From assembly GCA_041751955.1 (NCBI GenBank), contig JBGSIB010000010.1:25663-89662 (forward strand): DNA of 64,000 nucleotides, given 5' to 3'. This stretch comes from UBA2040 sp041751955. Lineage in GTDB: Bacteria; Bacteroidota; Bacteroidia; Flavobacteriales_D; Crocinitomicaceae. Of the stretch, positions 33,074-42,251 are shown piece by piece (within the stretch, counting starts at the first letter, position 1; every line of letters starts with the position of its first letter). The notes under the pieces were generated by a model that searched no databases, had not been told where the DNA came from, and was given only the letters and a program-made list of their open reading frames with translations. The position numbers were made by a program, and so were the translations under genes.

Positions 33074-34469
33074 CAAATAAGTCTGTAAATGCGTTAACTG
33101 TTTTTAGTTCTTCGTTTATATCAAAAATTTCTTTCGCTGTCACGGAATCTTCTTGGAAATAATTACGGAAACCATAAACGGCTTCTGTCTTTTTTCCTAA
33201 TACCCACAATGCGTTCAAAGTCACGATGGTTAAATATCTGTTGTCGCCATATTTTTCTTTAAAATTAGCCAAAACATCCAAAACAACTTTTGGTTTGTTT
33301 TCCAACATCATGTCTATATAATTGGTCAAAGTCTCTTCATCGCTGCCATCCAACGATAATGCTTTTTCGTAATTTTCTTCCGCTACTTCAAAATCTTCCA
33401 ATTTTTCATAAGCTCCTGCCAAAACATGATAGATACTGGCATTGTCTGGGTCCAATTCCAAAGCTTTTAAAATAAAAGTCAAGGCTTCAAGTGTTTTTCC
33501 TTCCAAATCATGAACGATTCCCATGCCCAACCATGCATCTGGTAACATTGGCGCCATTTCCATGGAACGTTGGTAATGCATTTTTGCTAAAGGTAATTCC
33601 TCCAATTGTTCGTAAGCTTCTCCAATATAGCATAAGGCAACAGGATCGTCTCCATCAATACGCATGCATTCTTCGAAGCTTTCAACGGCTAATTTGTATT
33701 TTTCCATGGATAAATACGCGTTGCCTAGATTGAAATGCGCGGGGCCAAATTCTGCATTGATAATCAAACAATAATCATAAGCCCAAACCGCTTTGTCAAA
33801 ATTTTCAACCTTGGAATAAGCGTTTCCTAAATTATACCAAGATGTATATGAATAGGGATTTTCCTCAATGAAATCGGAGTAACTTTTGATGGCATTTTTA
33901 TTGTCGTTGAGTTGGTCGTAACAATAAGCCAATTCGTAAATTGCTCCCTCATTAGCTGGATTATGGGTCATGGCACGTTTCAAAACTTCAACAGCGGCTT
34001 TGTAATTGCCGTCATTTTCATGTTCCATAGCCAAGTCCAAGAATATTTCGTCCTTGTCTTCGGATTCTGCTTTCGATAAGGCAGCTTCAAAAAAGTTGAT
34101 GGCACGCTTACTATCTTTCAATTGCGAAAAGATGGATGCTTTGGTCAATAACCATTCACAATCATTTCCTAAAATCTTCTCGATTTGTGTTAATAAGTTT
34201 AGTGCTTCTTTCAGTTTTCCGGTCGCCGAAAGAGCCTGAGCCATTCTCAATTGGAAAATTGGTTCGAAAGAAAATAGGGATAGCGCATATTCTGCACAGG
34301 AAATGGCTTTGTTATATTGGCCGCTAATCAAGAAATGATCTACCATTGCTTCAAAACGATCCGCATCTAAATAAGTCATATCACCTCCTTTGAGGTATTT
34401 TTCAAAGTTCTCTAAGTCCTTGCTTAAATCGCCTTCGAAATATTCTTCTTCTTCTTCATCGTCAAACAT
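33066..34469 (-). CDS. TPR-repeat protein
   Basis: 467 residues with no signal peptide and an acidic N-terminus (MFDDEEEEEYFEGDLSKDLE). At least ten tetratricopeptide repeats fill residues ~45-440, for example EGAIYELAYCYDQLNDNKNA, SYTSWYNLGNAYSKVENFDK, GPAHFNLGNAYLSMEKYKLA and SIYHVLAGAYEKLEDFEVAE. It should act as a cytoplasmic scaffold. First gene of a three-gene operon with the ComA-like and WD40 proteins, so it may assemble a complex with them. A -7-like GGAATTTG lies near 34510. Confidence 0.92.
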   Translation of the reverse strand: MFDDEEEEEYFEGDLSKDLENFEKYLKGGDMTYLDADRFEAMVDHFLISGQYNKAISCAEYALSLFSFEPIFQLRMAQALSATGKLKEALNLLTQIEKILGNDCEWLLTKASIFSQLKDSKRAINFFEAALSKAESEDKDEIFLDLAMEHENDGNYKAAVEVLKRAMTHNPANEGAIYELAYCYDQLNDNKNAIKSYSDFIEENPYSYTSWYNLGNAYSKVENFDKAVWAYDYCLIINAEFGPAHFNLGNAYLSMEKYKLAVESFEECMRIDGDDPVALCYIGEAYEQLEELPLAKMHYQRSMEMAPMLPDAWLGMGIVHDLEGKTLEALTFILKALELDPDNASIYHVLAGAYEKLEDFEVAEENYEKALSLDGSDEETLTNYIDMMLENKPKVVLDVLANFKEKYGDNRYLTIVTLNALWVLGKKTEAVYGFRNYFQEDSVTAKEIFDINEELKTVNAFTDLFDE

Positions 34470-34564
34470 AAACGTTCTCTTTGAATTTGAATTTACGCAA
34501 ATTCCGTGCTTAATTCATACTGTGTTGGCAAAAGATTATCAACAGCCTAATGAATATAAAACGT

Positions 34565-34598
34565 AAAAAGTGCCCGTTTCATTGGAAACGAACACTTT
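34565..34598 (-). terminator. Intrinsic terminator after typA
   Basis: On the reverse strand AAAGTGTTCGTTTC and GAAACGGGCACTTT pair over 14 bp (two G-U) around loop CAAT, then a run of T. It lies 16 nt after the typA stop. Confidence 0.92.
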
Positions 34599-34613
34599 AT
34601 TATTCTTAAAATA

Positions 34614-36410
34614 TTATTTTCCAGATCTTTTTCTATCGTGTTCTTTCAAAAGAATTTTACGAATTCTAAGATTTCCAGGAGTAACTTCTACATACTCGTC
34701 GCCTTGAATGTATTCCAAACATTCTTCCAAAGAAAATTGCTTCGGTGGTGCTAAACGAACTTTGTCGTCGGCTCCAGATGAACGCATGTTGGACATTTTC
34801 TTCATCTTCGTAACGTTGATATTCAAATCTCCTGCTCTTGAATTTTCTCCAATAACTTGCCCTTCGTATATATCTTCGTTTGGTCCGATAAAGAATTTCC
34901 CTCTTTCTTGTAAGTTGTTCAAAGAGAAAGGGATAGACTTACCAAGTTCCATGGAAATTAATGATCCATTTTGACGTCCTGGAATATCTCCTTTGTAAGG
35001 TTGGTATTCCAAGAAACGGTGTGTCATAATAGCTTCACCAGCAGTTTGTGTTAACAAATAGTTACGCAAACCGATAATCCCACGAGAAGGAATTTGGAAT
35101 TGAATGATCATACGAGCACCTTTTGGTTCCATATTGGTCATTTCACCTTTTCTTTTCGTAACTGCTTCAACGGCTGTTCCTGAATGTTCTTCCGGTAAAT
35201 CGATCGTCAATTCTTCAACTGGTTCACATTTAACGCCATCAATTTCTCTGATAATTACTTGTGGTTGACCCACTTGCAATTCATATCCTTCACGACGCAT
35301 CGTTTCAATCAAAACCGACAAGTGCAATACACCACGTCCAGCGACCAACCATTTATCAGCTTTGTCTGTTGCTGTTACGCGCATCGCTAAGTTTTTCTCC
35401 AACTCTTTGTCCAATCGCTCAGAAATGTGTCGAGAAGTAACTTTTTTTCCTTCTTTACCGAAGAAAGGGCTGTCGTTGATAGAGAACAACATATTCATTG
35501 TTGGCTCATCAATATTGATAGAAGCCAATGGCTCCGGATTTTCAGCGTCGCAAATAACATCACCGATTTCAAATCCTTCAATTCCCGTAACTGCACAAAT
35601 ATCTCCAGCTTGAACTGTTTCTACTTTGATACGCTCAATGCCTTCAAAAACAAACAAATCTTTGATTCTATGTTTTTCTTGCGTTCCATCTCTTTTTCCG
35701 AGAATGATAGGCATATTTTCTTTCAGAATCCCTCTATTCAAACGACCAATAGCGATACGTCCAACATAGGTTGAGAAATCTAAAGAAGTGATCAACATTT
35801 GTGTATTTCCTTCTGGAATTGGTTTCGGTGGGAAATAGTTCAAGATCTCGTCCAGTAATGGCGTGATGCTGTTGGTTGGTTGTTTCCAATCCGTTGACAT
35901 CCAACCATTTTTAGCAGAACCATAAATCGTTGCGAAATCCAATTGTTCGTCGTTGGCATCCAATTCAAACATCAAATCGAATACTTTTTCATGAACTTCT
36001 TCCGGTGTACAGTTTTCTTTGTCTACTTTATTGATGACCAATAATGGTTTCAAACCTAAAGCCAAAGCTTTACCCAAAACAAAACGCGTTTGTGGCATTG
36101 GACCTTCAAAGGCATCTACCAACAAACAAACACCATCAGCCATGTTCAAAACACGCTCTACCTCACCACCAAAATCGGCGTGACCCGGTGTGTCAATGAT
36201 GTTAATTTTAGTTCCTTTATATACAACGGAAACGTTTTTAGATACGATGGTTATACCACGCTCGCGCTCTAAATCGTTGTTGTCCATGATCAAATCTCCT
36301 TTAGGACGTTCTCTTTCATTTTCAACGTTTCCTGCTTCAATCATTCTGTCCACCAAAGTTGTTTTACCGTGATCGACGTGTGCAATAATTGCGATGTTTC
36401 TAATTTCCAT
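34614..36410 (-). CDS. typA: Ribosome-associated GTPase TypA/BipA
   Basis: 598 residues, the normal length. Translation-factor GTPase domain: G1 AHVDHGKTTLVDRM, G2 ERERGITIVSKN, G3 DTPGHADFGGEV, G4 LLVINKVDKE. Domain II, EF-G-like domains III and V (GRGVLHLSVLIETMRREGYE), and the TypA-specific C-terminal domain with SRGIIGLRNYLLTQTAGEAI follow. It binds the ribosome near the EF-G site and helps in ribosome assembly and stress or cold adaptation. It lies 22 nt after the DEAD-box helicase gene, so the two may be co-transcribed; both act on ribosomes. A terminator follows. Confidence 0.97.
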   Translation of the reverse strand: MEIRNIAIIAHVDHGKTTLVDRMIEAGNVENERERPKGDLIMDNNDLERERGITIVSKNVSVVYKGTKINIIDTPGHADFGGEVERVLNMADGVCLLVDAFEGPMPQTRFVLGKALALGLKPLLVINKVDKENCTPEEVHEKVFDLMFELDANDEQLDFATIYGSAKNGWMSTDWKQPTNSITPLLDEILNYFPPKPIPEGNTQMLITSLDFSTYVGRIAIGRLNRGILKENMPIILGKRDGTQEKHRIKDLFVFEGIERIKVETVQAGDICAVTGIEGFEIGDVICDAENPEPLASINIDEPTMNMLFSINDSPFFGKEGKKVTSRHISERLDKELEKNLAMRVTATDKADKWLVAGRGVLHLSVLIETMRREGYELQVGQPQVIIREIDGVKCEPVEELTIDLPEEHSGTAVEAVTKRKGEMTNMEPKGARMIIQFQIPSRGIIGLRNYLLTQTAGEAIMTHRFLEYQPYKGDIPGRQNGSLISMELGKSIPFSLNNLQERGKFFIGPNEDIYEGQVIGENSRAGDLNINVTKMKKMSNMRSSGADDKVRLAPPKQFSLEECLEYIQGDEYVEVTPGNLRIRKILLKEHDRKRSGK

Positions 36411-36432
36411 TAACTGTTATGCTATAGATATA

Positions 36433-38397
36433 TTAATTTCTTCTTCTTTTACTTCCGAATTCGCGTTTTTCACCAAATTCTCTTTTGGGAGCTTCAGAAG
36501 GTCCTTCAGATTTCCCTTTGAAACCAGTGCTTCTGCGTTCGCCAGTTCCTTCTGATTTTCCTTTGTAGCCACCACGGTCGCTACCAAAACCTTCAGATTT
36601 CCCTTTGAATCCACCACCACTTTTTCGGTCACGATCTCCACCAAAAGTTCCTCTTCGTGGAGCACCACTTTTGAAACTACTGCCTCCGGCACGTCCGCCT
36701 GTGCGACCACCACGGACACCGCCGCCTCCGCCACCACTTTTGGTAACTTCAACGTTCATTTGTGTTCCTTCGAACTCAGCACCGTTTACTTTATCCAAAA
36801 TTGATTTTACATTTTCGTCGTCTGCCTCAAAGAATGAGAAAGAAGGAGTAATATCAATTCGGCCAATACTGTCGCTTTTCAAACCTGTAGCGTCGCAAAT
36901 CGTTCTCAACAAACCTCCAGGATTCAATCCATCGCGTTTACCAATGCTAACGAAGAATCGCGTTTTGCCAACTTCTTGACGATCACGTCCGCCTTTGCGT
37001 TCACCTCTTTCACCTCTTTCGCCTCGATCTCTACGGCCAAATTCTTCATCTCTACCATTGTCATGACGAGAAGAAACAGTTGTATTTAAATCGCCTGCTT
37101 TTCTGTAATAATCAAAGAAACGGTTGAATTCAGTTGAAACGAATTTCTTGATCAACTCTTCTTTGGATAAGTCCTCGAATACTGCATTGATTTGTGGTAA
37201 AAATGCTGCGATATCTTTTTCGTTGACTTCTGTATTCAATACTTTGTCCATCAACTTGGTCAATTGTATCGCAACGATATCATCTGGGTTTGGAATTTCA
37301 CCTTTTGTGAACTCCATACGCATTTGTTTCTCAATCATTTTAATTTTCCCGTTTTCACGACGGTTGATTAAAACCATGGATTGACCTTTTTTACCAGCAC
37401 GAGCCGTACGGCCACTTCTGTGCGTGTAATTTTCGATATCATCAGGAAGATTGTAGTTGATGACGTGTGTAATATCATCTATATCCAACCCACGCGCTGC
37501 AACGTCAGTTGCTACCAAAATCTGTAAATCTTTGTTGCGGAAACGTTCCATAACGCGGTCTCTTTGCGCTTGAGATAACTCTCCGTGCAAAGGTTCTGCA
37601 TTGTATCCTTCACGACCTAATTTTTCAGCAACGCTGGCAGTTTCGTGACGTGTACGACAAAAAATCAATCCATAAATATTCGGATTGGCGTCAATTAAGC
37701 GTTTTACCGCACTGAAACGATCGCGCTCATTCACACTGTAATAGATGTGATCAATATTTTCGTTGGTTTGATTCTTGTGTCCGATAGAAACCTCTAAAGG
37801 ATCATTTTGATAATTTTGAGAGATACGCGCTACCTCTTTTGGCATCGTCGCAGAAAACAACCAAACATTTTTAGTTGGAGGCGTTTGCTCCAATATCAAG
37901 TCGATATCTTCTTTGAAACCCATGTTCAACATTTCATCAGCTTCGTCGAGTATGACATAGTCGATATGTTGCAATTGGATTGCGTTTCTTTTTACCAAAT
38001 CCATCAAACGTCCCGGAGTTGCCACGATTACGTGTGCTCCGCGTTTGATGTCTGTAATTTGCTTACGAATGTCTGTTCCACCGTATACAGCCACTGTTCG
38101 CAAGTCTAAAAATTTAGAATACGATTCAATGTCTTTTGAAATTTGCAAGCAAAGTTCTCTGGTTGGACAGATGACCAACCCTTGCGGACGGTTTTCATCT
38201 AAGTTTATGTTGTTAATCAATGGAAGGCCAAACGCTGCTGTTTTTCCGGTTCCTGTTTGGGCCAATCCAACGAAGTCGCTATGTATTCCCAACAAATGGG
38301 GGATAGCTTGTTCTTGTATGGGAGTAGGTGTCGAAAAACCCAGTTGTTCAATCGACTTCAACACCTCACTCTTGAGCCCGAGCTCTTTAAAGGTCAT
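36433..38397 (-). CDS. DEAD-box RNA helicase, DeaD/CsdA type
   Basis: 654 residues. Helicase core (~1-370): Q motif SIEQLGFSTPTPIQEQAIPH, motif I AQTGTGKTAAFG, motif II VILDEADEMLNMGF, motif III FSATMP, motif VI YTHRSGRTARAGKKG. A linker follows, then a DbpA-type RNA-binding domain (~490-560; RFFVSIGKRDGLNPGGLLRT). The tail (~565-654) is an RGG/Gly-Ser-Arg-rich disordered stretch with repeated KGKSEG units. It unwinds RNA, typically in ribosome assembly and cold adaptation. A perfect -7 box lies upstream (38420-38427). Confidence 0.95.
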   Translation of the reverse strand: MTFKELGLKSEVLKSIEQLGFSTPTPIQEQAIPHLLGIHSDFVGLAQTGTGKTAAFGLPLINNINLDENRPQGLVICPTRELCLQISKDIESYSKFLDLRTVAVYGGTDIRKQITDIKRGAHVIVATPGRLMDLVKRNAIQLQHIDYVILDEADEMLNMGFKEDIDLILEQTPPTKNVWLFSATMPKEVARISQNYQNDPLEVSIGHKNQTNENIDHIYYSVNERDRFSAVKRLIDANPNIYGLIFCRTRHETASVAEKLGREGYNAEPLHGELSQAQRDRVMERFRNKDLQILVATDVAARGLDIDDITHVINYNLPDDIENYTHRSGRTARAGKKGQSMVLINRRENGKIKMIEKQMRMEFTKGEIPNPDDIVAIQLTKLMDKVLNTEVNEKDIAAFLPQINAVFEDLSKEELIKKFVSTEFNRFFDYYRKAGDLNTTVSSRHDNGRDEEFGRRDRGERGERGERKGGRDRQEVGKTRFFVSIGKRDGLNPGGLLRTICDATGLKSDSIGRIDITPSFSFFEADDENVKSILDKVNGAEFEGTQMNVEVTKSGGGGGGVRGGRTGGRAGGSSFKSGAPRRGTFGGDRDRKSGGGFKGKSEGFGSDRGGYKGKSEGTGERRSTGFKGKSEGPSEAPKREFGEKREFGSKRRRN

Positions 38398-38419
38398 TAT
38401 ATGTTTTTAAAATTGGGTG

Positions 38420-38427
38420 CAAAGATA
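38420..38427 (-). promoter_or_regulatory. -7 box TATCTTTG of the DEAD-box helicase gene
   Basis: The reverse strand reads TATCTTTG, a perfect TAnnTTTG box, ending 22 nt before the ATG at 38397. The -33 region is only T-rich. Confidence 0.65.
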
Positions 38428-38700
38428 CGTATTTAAAATGGTACGAAAAACTTTATTTCATTTGGCTGAACATCACGCTATTTCTTGAATTGAGAGGAAT
38501 GAGTGAGAGATGGGCTTCATGGGGATTTTTAGACTTAGAATTAACACAATGATAACCTAATCTACAATGAATTGCTTTTCCGATTTTATTTAGTCTTTTC
38601 GTATTTATGATTTTTGAGTTATACATCATCCATGCATCATTCATAATTATCAAAACCATTGCGTCCAAATTGCGTATAGAATCTTAAAAAGAATAAATCT
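38428..38700. other. Gap of about 300 nt without a supported gene
   Basis: Between the helicase and rhomboid genes. Apart from the helicase -7 box I see no repeat, terminator or convincing coding frame. A 71-codon reverse-strand frame (38453-38668) has no family features and a poor composition, and is not called. Confidence 0.5.
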
Positions 38701-39240
38701 ATGAAAATAACTTTCAACGCACCTTTTACCCTTTGGTTCAGCATGATTGCTATAGCAGTTTTGCTTTTACAAGTTCTGTTGCATATTGAAACGAATTTAA
38801 CTGTGTTAGGCGGAACGTTCGATTTTGCCAATTGGACGGATTACGTTTCGTTATTTGGTTACATTTTCGGTCATGCAAATTGGGCTCATTATGTTGGTAA
38901 TTTTAGTATTATTCTTCTGGTTGGACCAATAATCGAAAAAGCGATAGGCTCGAAAAAATTGGCGATTTACACCTTGATTACAACATTGGTAACTGCTATT
39001 TTTCACATTCTTTTTTGGGATCATGCCTTGATAGGGGCGAGTGGTATTGCTTTTATGATGATTGTTTTGGTTTCCTTATTGAATCGAAAGGGGAACGAAA
39101 TTCCTTTGACTTTCATTCTTATTTTCATTTTGTTTGTTGGAAAGGAGTTTTTGGCCGCTTTTGAGTCAGATCAAATTTCTCAGTTTGCGCATATTGCTGG
39201 TGGTGCTATGGGAGTTGTTTTGGGGTATTCCAATAGGTAA
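38701..39240 (+). CDS. Rhomboid-family intramembrane serine protease
   Basis: 179 residues, six hydrophobic segments. Seen: GHANWAHYVGNFSII near residue 58 (the HxxxxHxxxN motif of the second helix), the catalytic Ser in LIGASGIAFMMI near residue 112, and the catalytic His in QFAHIAGGAMGVVLGY near residue 164. It cleaves membrane proteins within the bilayer. This is the minimal six-helix form with no extra domain. Substrate unknown. It stands alone, with its end 22 nt from the convergent VOC-family gene. Confidence 0.92.
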   Translation: MKITFNAPFTLWFSMIAIAVLLLQVLLHIETNLTVLGGTFDFANWTDYVSLFGYIFGHANWAHYVGNFSIILLVGPIIEKAIGSKKLAIYTLITTLVTAIFHILFWDHALIGASGIAFMMIVLVSLLNRKGNEIPLTFILIFILFVGKEFLAAFESDQISQFAHIAGGAMGVVLGYSNR

Positions 39241-39261
39241 TTTCGAATTTATCTTCTTGCA

Positions 39262-39699
39262 TTATTTGCGCATATATTGGCGAACAACCAAGCTGTTATT
39301 ATCCGGATCTCTAAAGAAAAAGGATAGGTCTGAATGTCCTTCATCCGAAGAGTTTGAAATGATTATCTCACTGTCTTTTTTGTCAATAACTACCTGTAAG
39401 TCTTGAAAATGCCTGAGTGTTGTTTTGATGTCCTCAACTATAAAAGTTGGCGCTGTTCCGATTAAGGGAATGGGTTTGAATGGAGCATCAATATCTTTGA
39501 ACAAGCCAATCGACATACTTCGATCCTTGGTATAGCTCAGGTTCAATTGCATATATGATGATTTCGCAAAGGTTTTCCCTACGTTGATGGTGTATTTGTC
39601 GTCCATTTTAAAGCCCAATATTCGTTCATAAAACAACTTTGATTGAAGCATATTGCTCACCGAAATTTTAATCAGCAGTTTATTTGATTCAAATTCCAT
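39262..39699 (-). CDS. VOC (glyoxalase/bleomycin-resistance fold) family protein
   Basis: 145 residues. It opens with LLIKISVSNMLQSKLFYERI LGF-type sequence, the usual first beta-alpha unit of the VOC fold (x-V-x-x-x-x-x-S-x-x-F-Y). It ends with SDLSFFFRDPDNNSLVVRQY, the closing VOC signature with D-P-D-N. In the family His/Glu residues bind a metal; a full metal triad cannot be assigned here. The substrate is unknown: the fold serves lyases, dioxygenases and resistance proteins alike. The gene is transcribed alone. Confidence 0.85.
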   Translation of the reverse strand: MEFESNKLLIKISVSNMLQSKLFYERILGFKMDDKYTINVGKTFAKSSYMQLNLSYTKDRSMSIGLFKDIDAPFKPIPLIGTAPTFIVEDIKTTLRHFQDLQVVIDKKDSEIIISNSSDEGHSDLSFFFRDPDNNSLVVRQYMRK

Positions 39700-40247
39700 A
39701 TTTTAGTTTTTATCTGTAAAAGCCTAAGGGGGAGATTTGAGTAGGACATAGCTTTTATTATAGTTTTCAATTCATTCATTTTAAGTGCAGTATGGCTTTC
39801 CAAATGTGACTATGGAAACTCATTGGTATAAAAATAGCATTATTAATTCAACAAACTCTAATTGTTGAAAACTGCTGATTTTTTTTTCTTCAGTTGGAAT
39901 TGATTTATGAATAGAAACAAATTGGCTCTCAGTAAATCTTGATTTTTTCATACTTTCTACAATTTAAATTTAATATTTTTAAATTGTCTGAAAAATGGAG
40001 AAGTTTACCAAAATGGGGAAGTTTACCGCTGGTGTTGCCAAATTTTATAGAATAAATTATTCCTCCTTAAATGATATTAGATAAATTATTTCAATGAATT
40101 CCTAAACTTTTTTAATTCATGAATTGAATTTTATTGTATTTAAGTGAAAGAGAAAATCCTTTCTCAATTAAAGTAATTCTCAAAATCCGCATAACTCATT
40201 CCAAAGAAAGGCGCTGAGGCTTGTTCTAAAAATTAAACGTTCTCAAA
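39700..40247. other. 548-nt gap without a gene, containing a hairpin and an 18-nt tandem repeat
   Basis: No frame longer than a few dozen codons looks coding. CAATTTAAA (39960-39968) is inverted at 39978-39986. Directly after it two 18-nt units, 39992-40009 and 40010-40027, stand in exact tandem with 17 of 18 bases alike (AAAATGGRGAAGTTTACC). The surrounding DNA is very AT-rich. It could be the remnant of an element or a regulatory site; nothing else is recognised. Confidence 0.6.
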
Positions 40248-41705
40248 CTAATTCCCTTTCTCCATATTCTCCCGACGAATTTTCTGAATGTAATAGAAGG
40301 TTTTGTCAATTGTTTCATATTGCGCATTGGGCGATGGACCTAAGGCTGGCGCGCCAACAATGTAACCTTGCGGATCGATAAGGATGTAAGTCGGAAAGTT
40401 GGTGACACGGAATTTCTTTACGAAATCATCTGTGCTAGGCATGGAGAATTGGTCCCATTGAATCGATTTCAAATCCATTTTTTCCTTTGAAGATAGATCA
40501 CCATTGTCTATCACTATGGTTAAAAACTGAACGTCATTAATGTATTTTTTGTGCATCTCTCTCAAGAGCACCATTTCCATTTGATTGTTGGGACTTTTGG
40601 GATCGTAAAAAGAAATGTACAGGTGTTTACCTTTATAATCTTGGTGTGTTTTGTTTGCTTGGCCATCTTTAAACAAAACGAAATCCGGAGATTTACCGCC
40701 AGGAACTAATTCTGTTAAACGGGAATACACATTCTTAGCAATAATTTGATTTTCTGGGAAAAGACATCTGCGTTGTAAACTGTCAAAAATCGTTGAAATG
40801 TTTGTCTGGGGAAAATCATCTCCATAGAAAACTTCGGAAAGTGATTGAATCATAACCATTTCTCGAAGCCTGAGATTTTGCAAGCCATAATCTTTGCCCA
40901 AAGCTTTCATTACCAACTCTGGACTGCCTTTTAAAACAGCTAAATAAACGGCATTGTTTACTTCGTTGCTCAATTGGGGAATGAGATTTTTATAATGCTT
41001 TTTGATGTAGTTCATATAGGCATCATTCTCATAAAAAACAGGTGATGGCTTGATGTAGAAATCATATTTTTCATCTCGACCACGCGAAGCAGAAAATTGA
41101 ATATCCTCGAACTCTGCCATGGAAAACTTCACGAATGTCAAAAAATAGATGCTTGAATCTTCTTTGTAGGCTCTTTCAACGAAATACTTAAAAGTGTCCA
41201 TTTTTTGGACGAATTTTGTTGGGTCCTCGAATTTTAATGGAAAGTAGCGCGCCATATATTCGTCTGTCCAACGTTGGAAAGAGAGAATTTTGTAGTTGAT
41301 ATCGCTCGGCTTTAAATCGAAAAAACTGATTTCAATTTGATTCCCTGTTTTCACATAAGGATCGATTGGATTTCTGTCGGGCACGAAAACATCATAAATT
41401 GCATTGGGTTGCACATACATCCAACCGTAATTGTTTAAGCCGCGAACGACAATTTTTTGTGTTTTATCCAAATAAAATTGAACGGAGAAGGTGCTGTCAG
41501 ATTTGACGGTAGTTTTTGCAAAAGTCGACTCGATATTACTGTAATAGTCTTCAATCTGATTGAAGCTAAGTTCTTTACCTACGTATTGCGGAGCAAAACC
41601 TTTAATAGTAACAAATTTATTTTGGGCAAACAGGCTAGTCATCATTAGAAACGATAGCAAGAACAAGCCAAATTTTGGGGAGAAATATGTTTTTATTTGA
41701 TACAT
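40248..41705 (-). CDS. Exported thioredoxin-fold protein (TlpA-like) lacking CxxC
   Basis: 485 residues with a signal peptide (about 1-28, ending SLFAQ). An N-terminal beta domain (~30-125; the DUF4369-like part of Bacteroidota TlpA proteins) and a helical middle (~130-330) lead to a C-terminal thioredoxin fold (~335-475): GKSPDFVLFKDGQANKTHQD, HLYISFYDPKSPNNQMEMVL, FRVTNFPTYILIDPQGYIVG. The place of the redox motif CxxC is taken by DPKSPN, so disulfide exchange is unlikely; the cis-Pro loop (NFPT) is kept. It may bind proteins rather than reduce them. Last gene of the DUF3822-rsmD-coaD cluster, 53 nt after coaD. Confidence 0.87.
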   Translation of the reverse strand: MYQIKTYFSPKFGLFLLSFLMMTSLFAQNKFVTIKGFAPQYVGKELSFNQIEDYYSNIESTFAKTTVKSDSTFSVQFYLDKTQKIVVRGLNNYGWMYVQPNAIYDVFVPDRNPIDPYVKTGNQIEISFFDLKPSDINYKILSFQRWTDEYMARYFPLKFEDPTKFVQKMDTFKYFVERAYKEDSSIYFLTFVKFSMAEFEDIQFSASRGRDEKYDFYIKPSPVFYENDAYMNYIKKHYKNLIPQLSNEVNNAVYLAVLKGSPELVMKALGKDYGLQNLRLREMVMIQSLSEVFYGDDFPQTNISTIFDSLQRRCLFPENQIIAKNVYSRLTELVPGGKSPDFVLFKDGQANKTHQDYKGKHLYISFYDPKSPNNQMEMVLLREMHKKYINDVQFLTIVIDNGDLSSKEKMDLKSIQWDQFSMPSTDDFVKKFRVTNFPTYILIDPQGYIVGAPALGPSPNAQYETIDKTFYYIQKIRRENMEKGN

Positions 41706-41758
41706 GGGTCTAGTTTCTCTTCAACAACGTTTTTGACATTGCCAATATTGTACCACGT

Positions 41759-42220
41759 TTAACGAAGAATTGTGGAATTGGTCACAAATTTTTCTATTGA
41801 AGCGTGATTTTTATGGATTTCCCGAACAATGTTGGAATTAATGGCCGCATATTTTTGTTCGGTCAAAAAGAAAACAGTCTCTATTCCTGAACTGATTTCG
41901 AAGTTCATGTGAGCAATTGGTTTTTCATAATCGAAATCTTTGGAATCCCGCAATCCCCTCAAGATATAGTTGGCTCCAATTTCATTGGCAAAATCAACGG
42001 TAAGTTTTTGGTAGGTTTTAACGTGAATATTGGGGGTGTTTTTGTAAAGACTATTCACATGCTCTATTCTGCTTTCTAAGGTAAAATAGGATTGTTTACT
42101 CGTATTGATTCCGATGCCAATGATGATTTCATCGAATAGCTGAATGGCTTTTCGAATAACCGCTTCATGTCCTTTGGTAAAAGGGTCAAAGCTTCCTGGG
42201 AAAAGTGCTATTCGTTTCAT
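41759..42220 (-). CDS. coaD: Phosphopantetheine adenylyltransferase
   Basis: 153 residues from the ATG at 42220; a TTG three codons upstream is not needed. It transfers AMP from ATP to 4'-phosphopantetheine, the fourth step of coenzyme A synthesis. Seen: MKRIALFPGSFDPFTKGHEA with the T/HxGH nucleotidyl-transferase motif, NYILRGLRDSKDFDYEKPIA (substrate loop) and YAAINSNIVREIHKN. It is the fourth gene of a five-gene minus-strand cluster with DUF3822 and rsmD, a neighbourhood common in this phylum. Confidence 0.96.
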   Translation of the reverse strand: MKRIALFPGSFDPFTKGHEAVIRKAIQLFDEIIIGIGINTSKQSYFTLESRIEHVNSLYKNTPNIHVKTYQKLTVDFANEIGANYILRGLRDSKDFDYEKPIAHMNFEISSGIETVFFLTEQKYAAINSNIVREIHKNHASIEKFVTNSTILR

Positions 42221-42251
42221 TTTAAACAAAGTTTAATAACGAAGTTAAGCT

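Noticed and set aside
36417..36752. 111-codon reverse-strand frame overlapping the tail of the DEAD-box helicase
   Set aside because: It is an alternative frame of the Gly/Arg/Ser repeat tail and has only low-complexity sequence (runs of Val, Ala, Lys).
38453..38668. 71-codon reverse-strand frame between the helicase and rhomboid genes
   Set aside because: No motif, no signal peptide, no promoter and no neighbour logic; likely chance.
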